DNA from: Notospermus geniculatus
Taxonomy: Eukaryota; Nemertea; Pilidiophora; Heteronemertea; Lineidae
NCBI GenBank assembly: GCA_002633025.1
Contig: NMRB01000094.1
Location: 208,846-272,845 of the forward strand
DNA: 64,000 nt
Direction: 5' to 3'
Below are positions 57,130-64,000 of the stretch, in pieces. A program made the position numbers and the translations under genes. Numbering within the stretch: position 1 is the first letter of the stretch; each line of letters opens with the position of its first letter. The notes under the pieces were generated by a model. It had not been told where the DNA came from, made no database searches, and worked only from the letters and a program-made list of their open reading frames with translations.

Positions 57130-58935
57130 TTACCAAAAGTTTCCACGTCTCCTGCCGAGCTGTTCTGATGAAGATAACTGAACAATTGGTGTCATTTTTT
57201 AGGTGTATCCTTCTTCTAAACAGACCAGAGTCCTGCTTTCGCATTTGCTACCGTACTTCGCCGTCATATTCCATTATGTGACGCAGGACGGAGCGAACTC
57301 GGCTTGGGCGAAAAACCTTGGGTAACGAGACACTTTTAACATCAGGTACCAAACGTTCCACGCCTCTTGCCGAGGTGTTCTGATGAAGATAACTGGACAC
57401 AATTGGTGTCATTTTGTAGGTGTATCCTTCTGCTAAACAGACCAGAGTCCTGCTTTCGCATTTCCTACCGTAATTCGCCTTCATATTCCATTATGTCACG
57501 CAGGACGGAGCGAACTGTCTTTGGGCGAAAAACGTTGGAGGTACCAAAAGTTTCCACGCCTCTGCCGAGCTGTTCTGATGAAGATAACTCAACAAAATTG
57601 GTGTCATTTTGTAGGTGTATCCTTCTTCTAAACAGACCAGAGTCCTGCTTTCGCATTTATCTAAATAGGCGAGAGTCCTGCTTTCGCATTTTCTACCGTA
57701 ATTCCCCGTCATATTCCATTATGTCACGCAGGACGGAGCGAACTGGGCTTGGGCGAAAAGATTTGGCTAAGGAGACACTTTTGGCAGGAGGTACCAAGTT
57801 TCCACGCCTCCTGCCGAGCTGTTCTGATGAAGATAACTCAACAAAATTGGTGTCATTTTGTAGGTGTATCCTTCTTCTAAACAGACGAGAGTCCTGCTTT
57901 TGCATTTTCTACCGTAATTATCCGTCATAATCCGTTATGTAACGCATGACAGAGCGAACTGGGCTTGGCGAAAAACTTTCGGTACGAAGACACTTTTTAC
58001 AGGAGGTACCAAAAGTTTCCACGCCTCCTGCCGAGCTGTTCTGATGAAGATAACGGAACAAAATTGGTGTCATTTTGTGGGTGTATCCTTCTTCTAAACA
58101 GACCAGTGTCCTGCATTCGCATTTTCTACCGTAATTCGCCGACATATTCCATTATGTAACGCAGGACGAAGCGAACTGGCCTTGGGCGAAAAACTTTGGA
58201 GGTACCAAAAGTTTCCCTGCCTCCTGCCGAGCTGTTCTGATGAAGATAACGGAACAAAATTGGTGTCATTTTGTAGGTGTATCCTTCTTCTAAACAGACG
58301 AGAGTCCTGCTTTCGCATTTTCTACCGTAATTCCCCGTCATATTCCATTATGTCACGCAGGACGGAGCGAACTGGGCTTGGGCGAAAAAATTTGGCTAAG
58401 GAGACACTTTTGACAGGAGGTACCAAGTTTCCACGCCTCCTGCCGAGCTGTTCTGATGAAGATAACTGAACAAAATTGGTGTCATTTTGTAGGTGTATCC
58501 TTCTTCTAAACAGACCAGAGTCCTGCTTTCGCATTTGCTACCGTAATTCGCCGTCATATTCCATTATGTGACGCAGGACGGAGCGAACTGGGCTTGGGCG
58601 AAAAACCTTGGGTACGGTAACGAGACACTTTTAACATCAGGTACCAAACGTTCCACGCCTCCTGCCGAGCTGTTCTGATGAAGATAACGGGATACAATTG
58701 GTGTCATTTTGTAGGTGCATCCTTCTTCTAAACAGACCAGTGTCCTGCATTCGCTTTTCGTACCGTAATTCGCCATCATATTCCATTATGTAACGCAGGA
58801 CGGAGCGAACTGGGCTTGTGCGAAAAACTTTGGCTAAGGAGACACTTTTGACAGGAGGTACCAAAGGTTTCCACGCCTCCTGCCGAGCTGTTCTGATGTA
58901 GCTAACTGAACAAAATTGGTGTCATTTTGTAGGTG
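57130..58935. repeat. Satellite of about 216 bp, eight units
   Basis: The marker ACGCAGGACGGAGCGAACT (or a variant) recurs at 57281, 57498, 57726, 57942, 58159, 58355, 58571 and 58793, giving spacings of 217, 228, 216, 217, 196, 216 and 222. Each unit also carries GCCGAGCTGTTCTGATGAAG and CTAAACAGACCAG. A ninth copy is split off at 61967-62180 beside the GPCR exon. ORFs run through the units on both strands, but frames shift between units and no domain is recognisable, so I treat it as satellite. Confidence 0.88.
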
Positions 58936-59149
58936 TATTAGTATTAGTGTACATTTAGTGTACATTTGTCATTATGTACATGTACTTGGTTCAGGAAAAA
59001 GGATTCGCTGCCTGGATAACAGTGTGCCTGCCTGTCCCATCTTATCGTCGACATCAGTCTTTGCTCGAGTGTATTCAGACGGAGCCTCTCTGACGATAAA
59101 ATGAATATCAAATCAAACTTTACGAAGAAGAAGTTTATTACTTCGATAA

Positions 59150-59529
59150 TACAGTAAAGTCCAGTTTAAACCACCGGTTCATTATGTTGTTCATAAGCAC
59201 ACCCACAATCGAAATGGGAGTGAATAAAACGTAACAAGTATTATGCTGAATGGGTGGAATCACAACTGAACAGTTGGTTATAAGGCTTAAGGTGAAGCTG
59301 ACCCTTGCCTGATCCAATTCTGTTTGTGGCCTCATACAGTACAGGGTGGAAATGGATTTTAGGCTTCAATTAATCAGTTGCGTTTCAATCCAGGTCAGCC
59401 TAGGCCTTCAGCCACCGATTCCAGCCATTGAGCACAACACTTGTTATGTTTTATTCACTCCCATTTCGATTGTGGGTTTGCTTATGAACATAATGAATGA
59501 ACCGGTGGTTTAAACTCGAGTTTACTGTA
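59150..59529. repeat. TA-flanked foldback TACAGTAAA...TTTAAACCACCGG, unit 1
   Basis: TTTAAACCACCGGTTCATTA is mirrored near 59491-59517, the outer ends being TACAGTAAA / TTTACTGTA. Unit 2 copy at 62377-62757. TACAGT ends with TA resemble Tc1/mariner-type MITEs. Confidence 0.78.
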
Positions 59530-59601
59530 TTCATTCTGAACAAAATAAACAGTCGGAGTTATAACATGTACATGTATTTGCAATGCCACTTGCTGAAATC
59601 C

Positions 59602-59741
59602 GGTGTAACGTCTACCAGTGTTTCTGTGTGTGAATGTTCCCCTCATTGTCCTTCACTATTGAACAGTTGTAGTCTCTCTAGCCACTATGTTCTCAATAAA
59701 GGAGACACTGAAACATGTGGAACAGTGGCAGATGTTACACG
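59602..59741. repeat. GGTGTAA-ended MITE, unit 1
   Basis: GGTGTAACGTCTACCAGTGT is partly mirrored by ACAGTGGCAGATGTTACAC. Same family as 27867-28016; unit 2 copy about 62830-62974. Confidence 0.65.
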
Positions 59742-59877
59742 GTGAATTCCTTTCCCGTATACTCGCATCCCTCACTACAAGTATCCAGACTGAATCAGCC
59801 CTCACTGTCTATTCACATGCATGTATCTAGTGGCAGGCAGCCAGTCATTTTTTGTTCTGAGGGTGCCCAGTCGAAAT

Positions 59878-59949
59878 GGGAACGTTGACACTTGTACAGA
59901 CGGGAACGTTGACACTTGTACAGACGGGAACGTTGACACTTGTACAGAC
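59878..59949. repeat. Three 24-bp tandem repeats
   Basis: GGGAACGTTGACACTTGTAC plus AGAC is repeated three times; unit 2 has a single diverged copy at about 63107-63130, so it expanded after the duplication, or contracted in unit 2. Confidence 0.95.
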
Positions 59950-60050
59950 GGGAACAACTTAAGTCAACAGCGAAATTACAGTTGTCTTTACCAGAAGTAC
60001 AGTTTGTTAACATGAAATCAACGACGATTTTAACATGGATCATTGGACCT

Positions 60051-61106
60051 GGGCCCATATTCATAAAACTACTTAAGTCTAAGTCTAATGCCTGGCTTTC
60101 ACTGACGCTACGAATGTCCCGAATCGCCCCGAATCTGAAAGTTGTCGGGTTCGCAGATAATTCTCAAACGATTCTTGCAGTTCCTAAGTGATTCTTAGTT
60201 GATTCCTGAACATTCGTACTGTTCGCGTGAGTTTCTGTTTGTCAAAAACTTTCGTGGGAGCGTTCACGAATTCCACGACACAAATTCAACTACGAAATAC
60301 AAATTCAAAGAATCATGTAAGAATTGTACGAATAAGGTACGGCTCACTTACGAATATTCGTGGCCGATTCGTGATAGATCCGTACTTGATTCATAAATAC
60401 ATTCGGGACATTCGTGCCTGTTTCGGGATGTTTTCGGCGTGGGTCCACAAATTTGATGGAGACACGAATGGCCAACAATAGCCCAGAATGCAAAAGAATC
60501 GACTACGAAGCTGTTACGGACGATAAGAAAGGGTTACGAAGTGTTTACGATCTATACGAATTTGAAATTCCTATAGATCGTGGTCGATTCGTGACCGTCG
60601 CACGAAAGTTTTTGACAAACAAAAACTTTCGTGGCGACTCGACGAACTCACACGAACTGTAGGAATGTTTTAGGAATCAACCAAGAATCATTTAAGAACT
60701 GCAAGAAACGTTTGAGAATTATCTACGAAGCGGACAACTTTCTGATTCGGGACATTCGTAGCGTCAGTGAAAGTGGGGCATCATGGACCCACGCCGAAAA
60801 CAGGCAGGAATGTCTCGAATGTATTTACGAATCAAGTACGACTATTCGTAAGTGAGTCGGTACCTTATTCGTACAATTCTTACACGATTCTTTGAATCCG
60901 TACTTGTTTCTTAACCCATTCTTGACATTCGGCATATTTTTCAAGCCGATTAACCACGAATTGGAAAATTTCAGATTCGGGGCGATTCGGGGCATTCGTA
61001 GCGTCAGTGAAAGCCAGGCATTAGTTACGTTTAAGTACTTATCCTTTGCTCAACACAAAAGATAAGTATCACACTTAGACTTAAGTAGTTTTATGAATAC
61101 GGGGCC
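60051..61106. repeat. GGGCCC-ended MITE split by a foldback, unit 1
   Basis: GGGCCCATATTCATAAAACT at the left and AGTTTTATGAATACGGGGCC at the right belong to one CTTAAGTC-subfamily MITE, with 60089-61020 inserted. The unit 2 counterpart (63254-63787) lacks this insertion. Confidence 0.85.
60089..61020. mobile_element. 932-bp ACGAA/TTCGT-rich foldback element
   Basis: TGCCTGGCTTTCACTGACGC is mirrored by GCGTCAGTGAAAGCCAGGCA; complementarity continues for several hundred bases (GTAAGAATTGTACGAATAAG / CTTATTCGTACAATTCTTAC). TAA / TTA at the edges makes the target duplication ambiguous. Small ORFs arise from the repetitive ACGAA text and are not genes. Confidence 0.88.
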
Positions 61107-61172
61107 TGGAGACCACAAAATGACACCAACAGGTGGCGGTATAAGTATGATTATAAACGTCTTTAAGAGTGC

Positions 61173-61966
61173 TCAAAATTTGGTACAGACAACAGTCGGC
61201 TTCACCTGTCCACCGTCTTCATTTCCATGCACTACGCTAAGATTTGCAATACTGGAACAATTTGACGAATCAGACTTGGCGGATCCTTCAGAGTGTCGCC
61301 GTTGCCTCGGGGTGACGTCCTCCTGGCTCTTGGACGAAGACTTGTCGGGTTTGGTTATCAGCCGTGGGTCGGCAGAACCCGATCGATCCCGACCTCCAGG
61401 AGGCACTGCCACCCGTCCGCGATGAGACGGCAGCGGGCTAGCCCGTGGAGTAATTGCAAAACTGGCGCCCTGATTGACCCGCATTCCAGAAAAGACAGGT
61501 GACGTCTTCCGATTGTCACCACTTCCCGATCCCAAATTCTTCCCGATATCACTCCCCATCGTGTGTTGGATCGTCTGCTCTCGGACATAGTTCGGGTCAT
61601 TTTTCTCAGCATGGAAGAGGATGATACGAACTTTTGGGAAGAACATGAACCCCAGGATGAAAAAGGAAGCGAATACTGCCCCAAAACACAAAATGGATGT
61701 GCGAGTTTTTCCATAGGAGCCGAAGTATGCTGGAAGCGACACGATCCACACAAGACATAGCATGAACATTGAGAAGCTCAAATGTTTCGCCTCGTTGAAG
61801 TTTTCGGGGAGTTTCCTTGCCTTGAACGCCAGGAACGAACAGAAAATTGACAAGAATGCCACGTAGAACATAGAGATGAGTTGCACTTTGAACCAATCGT
61901 CACCGCAGCTTATTACCACGATGTCTTGGTGGTCGAACCCCTTGACGGCTTCGGGGGTCCAAATAT
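61173..61966 (-). CDS. Terminal exon of a CaSR/V2R-like class C GPCR (TM5-TM7 and tail), copy 1
   Basis: Minus strand, acceptor GTCTGTTTAG at 61976-61967, phase 1, then 263 codons and TGA (61175-61173). Exon residues: about 14-20 (DIVVISC) correspond to the extracellular-loop-2 cysteine region; about 26-47 TM5; RKLPENFNEAK at 50-60, the third intracellular loop hallmark of class C receptors (CaSR/V2R form); about 61-82 TM6; about 89-117 TM7, ending FFPKVRIILF. A Ser/Arg-rich cytoplasmic tail of about 145 residues follows. TM1-TM4 and the Venus-flytrap domain must lie upstream at higher coordinates, but before any such exon the next duplicate of this same exon begins (63854). Role by family: plasma-membrane receptor for amino acids, ions or odorants; ligand not predictable. 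Confidence 0.9.
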
Positions 61967-62376
61967 CTAAACAGACCAGTGTCCTGCATTCGCTTTTCGT
62001 ACCGTAATTCGCCATCATATTCCATTATGTCACGCAGGACGGAGCGAACTGGGCTTGTGCGAAAAACTTGGCTAAGGAGACACTTTTGACAGGAGGTACC
62101 AAAGGTTTCCACGCCTCCTGCCGAGCTGTTCTGATGTAGCTAACTGAACAAAATTGGTGTCATTTTGTAGGTGTATTAGTATTAGTGTACATTTGTCATT
62201 ATGTACATGTACTTGGTTCAGGAAAAAAGATTCGCTGCCTGGATAACAGTGTGCCTGCCTGTCCCATCTTATCGTCGACATCAGTCTTTGCTCGAGTGTA
62301 TTCAGACGGAGCCTCTCTGACGATAAAATGAATATCAAATCAAACTTTACGAAGAAGAAGTTTATTACTTCGATTA

Positions 62377-62757
62377 TACAGTAAACTCGAGTTTAAACCA
62401 CCGGTTCATTATGTTGTTCATAAGCACACCCACAACCGAAATGGGAGTGAGTAAAACGTAACAAGTATTATGCTGAATGGGTGGAATCACAACCCCACAC
62501 TGAAATGAACAGTTGGTTATAAGGCTTAAGGTGAAACTGACCCTTGCCTGGTTTGTGGCCTCATACAGTACAGGGTGGAAATGGATTTTAGGCTTCAATT
62601 AATCAGTTGCGTTTCAATCCAGGCCAGCCGAGGCCTTCAGCCTCCGATTCCAGCCATTCAGCACAACACTTGTTATGTTTTATTCACTCCCATTTCGATT
62701 GCGGGTTTGCTTATGAACAACATAATGAACCGGTGGTTTAAACTCGAGTTTACTGTA
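62377..62757. repeat. TA-flanked foldback, unit 2
   Basis: Copy of 59150-59529 with better-paired ends (TACAGTAAACTCGAGTTTAA). Confidence 0.78.
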
Positions 62758-63253
62758 TTCATTCTGAACAAAATAAACAGTCGGAGTTATAACATGTACA
62801 TGTATTTGCAATGCCACTTGCTGAAATCCAATGTAACGTCTACCAGTGTTTCTGTGTGTGAATGTCCCCCTCATTGTCCTTCACTATTGAACAGTCGTAG
62901 TCTCTCTAGCCACTATGTTCTCAATATAAAGGAGACACTGAAACTAAAATGTGGAACAGTGGCAGATGTTACATGGGGAATTACTTTCCCGTATACTCGC
63001 ATCCCTCACTACAAGTATCCAGACTGAATTAGCCCTCACTGTCTATTCACATATCTAGTGGCAGGAAGCCAGTCATTTTTTGTACTGAGGGCGCCCAGTC
63101 GAAATGGGAACGTTCAAACTTGTACAGACGGGAACAACTTAAGTCAACAGCGAAATGTACACTGTGCATTGAGTGCAATTGTCTTTACCAGAAGTGCAGT
63201 TTGTCAACATGAAATCAACGACGATTTTAGCATACTAGTAAATCATTGGACCT

Positions 63254-63787
63254 GGGCCCATATTCATAAAACTACTTAAGTCTAAGTTTAAGTACTTATC
63301 CTTTGCTCAACACAAAAGATAAGTATCACACTTAGACTTAAGGGCCCGTATTCAATAAGGGTGATCATCGCACGTTTAAGGGTGTTTTGGCCTAATCAGC
63401 GTACAAATTCTGCATTACACAGGTTAAAGGCCTAGAAAACTATTGTCTGACATCTGTACGGTGGTTCACCAGAGGCGTTTACCCGCAGGATAATCACACG
63501 CGTCTAACTATCCTGCGTCTAAGTCAAAGAGCGTAAAGGAAATGTTGAACGATCAGGCAGGCTTGTCTAGAATTTTTCCAACACTTTCTATTGTCCTCCC
63601 ACACTAAGACGCAGGAATGTTAGACGCGTGTAATCATCGTGTGGGTAAAATGCCAGGGATCAGGCAGCTTACAGAACGTAGAACAATAGTTTCTAGGCCT
63701 ATAACCTGTGTAATGCAGAATTTGTACGCTGATTTAGCTAAACACCCTTATTGAATACGGCCCAAGTAGTTTTGTGAATACGGGGCC
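63254..63787. repeat. GGGCCC-ended MITE split by another MITE, unit 2
   Basis: Allelic or paralogous to 60051-61106 but interrupted at another place, by 63343-63763. Confidence 0.85.
63343..63763. mobile_element. 421-bp GGCCCGTATTCAATAAGGG MITE with AAG duplication
   Basis: GGCCCGTATTCAATAAGGG and its mirror CCCTTATTGAATACGGCCC enclose long arms (GTACAAATTCTGCATTACAC / GTGTAATGCAGAATTTGTAC). AAG on both sides fits a 3-bp target duplication, and the host MITE provides the empty-site sequence. Confidence 0.88.
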
Positions 63788-63853
63788 TGGAGGCCACAAA
63801 ATGACACCAACAGGTGGCGGTATAAGTATGATTATAAACGTCTTTAAGAGTGC

Positions 63854-64000
63854 TCAAAATTTGGTACAGACAACAGTCGGCTTCACCTGTCCACCGTCTT
63901 CATTTCCATGCACTACGCTAAGATTTGCAATACTGGAACAATTTGACGAATCAGACTTGGCAGATCCTTCAGAGTGTCGCCGTTGCCTCGGGGTGACGTC
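63854..64000 (-). CDS. Class C GPCR terminal exon, copy 2 (3' part only)
   Basis: Stop TGA at 63856-63854; the visible 48 or so codons match the tail of copy 1 with scattered differences (for example at 63961). The rest lies beyond the window, so intactness is unknown. Confidence 0.85.
   Translation of the reverse strand, partial: DVTPRQRRHSEGSAKSDSSNCSSIANLSVVHGNEDGGQVKPTVVCTKF

Larger units (their letters stand above)
58728..61966. repeat. Tandem duplication unit 1 (about 3.24 kb)
   Basis: Starts at CTAAACAGACCAGTGTCCTG and ends at the 5' edge of the GPCR exon; repeated from 61967. Unit 1 has an extra 932-bp foldback and unit 2 an extra MITE, so offsets drift from 3239 to about 2680. Confidence 0.88.
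61967..64000. repeat. Tandem duplication unit 2 (cut by window end)
   Basis: Repeats 58728-61966 in order: satellite remnant, foldback, GGTGTAA MITE, GGGCCC MITE and GPCR exon. Long identical runs indicate a recent event or an assembly duplicate. Confidence 0.88.

Noticed and set aside
57367-57930. 187-codon ORF on the + strand
   Set aside because: It is translation through the 216-bp satellite; the frame changes from unit to unit and no domain is visible.
57166-58915. Hammerhead-ribozyme-like words (CTGATGAAGATAACTGAAC) in each satellite unit
   Set aside because: CTGATGA and GAA are present but stem II is only 2 bp and is broken in several units (AACGGAAC, AACTCAAC), and no flanking stem I/III closes around a cleavage site.
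60199-60855. Series of + strand ORFs in the foldback element
   Set aside because: They come from repeated ACGAA text inside a long hairpin; no protein-like conservation.

Overview
The window looks like draft genomic sequence from an animal, probably a marine invertebrate deuterostome. Amphioxus is my leading guess, but only from repeat style and base composition. The reasons are GT-AG introns, animal receptor families, a TTAGGG-type repeat, tRNA-derived SINE heads, and a very dense load of short palindromic transposons. Single N bases (10492, 20270, 25812, 47464) and a 143-base N run (27265-27407) mark draft assembly joins. Most of the window is non-coding.

Two genes can be supported. (1) On the + strand, a six-exon gene has exon 1 at 35971-36022 (a second copy at 22001-22052) and exons 2-6 at 49022-49068, 49422-49583, 50153-50296, 51599-51853 and 52277-52525. 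All junctions are GT-AG and the frame stays open throughout. It predicts a 302-residue secreted protein. Its body resembles the two lobes of an ionotropic glutamate receptor ligand-binding domain joined directly, with no pore segments, and it ends in a GPI-anchor-like hydrophobic tail. This is the most interesting object here. (2) On the - strand, a 3' terminal exon of a CaSR/V2R-like class C GPCR (TM5-TM7 plus tail) lies at 61966-61173. A second copy enters the window at 63854-64000 as part of a tandem repeat of about 3.2 kb.

Layout: 1-11.9 kb holds scattered MITEs, SINEs and simple repeats with no gene found. 11.88-25.81 kb and 26.07-40.93 kb are two collinear copies of one roughly 14-kb segment, each carrying exon 1. 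They differ by clean transposon insertions, and several of these have an empty site in the other copy. The segments may be a real duplication or two haplotypes placed in tandem; N bases at divergence points favour the latter. 40.9-49 kb is the long first intron, full of palindromic elements. 49.0-52.5 kb holds exons 2-6. 52.6-57 kb is repeats. 57.13-58.94 kb is a satellite of about 216 bp, and 58.7-64 kb is the GPCR tandem duplication.

The copies act as a natural comparison set. They define, with target-site duplications, a MITE carrying telomere-like repeats, a mariner-like element of 890 bp, an insertion loaded with nuclear-receptor half-sites, and a micro-inversion. All family calls are from reading the sequence; no search was run.
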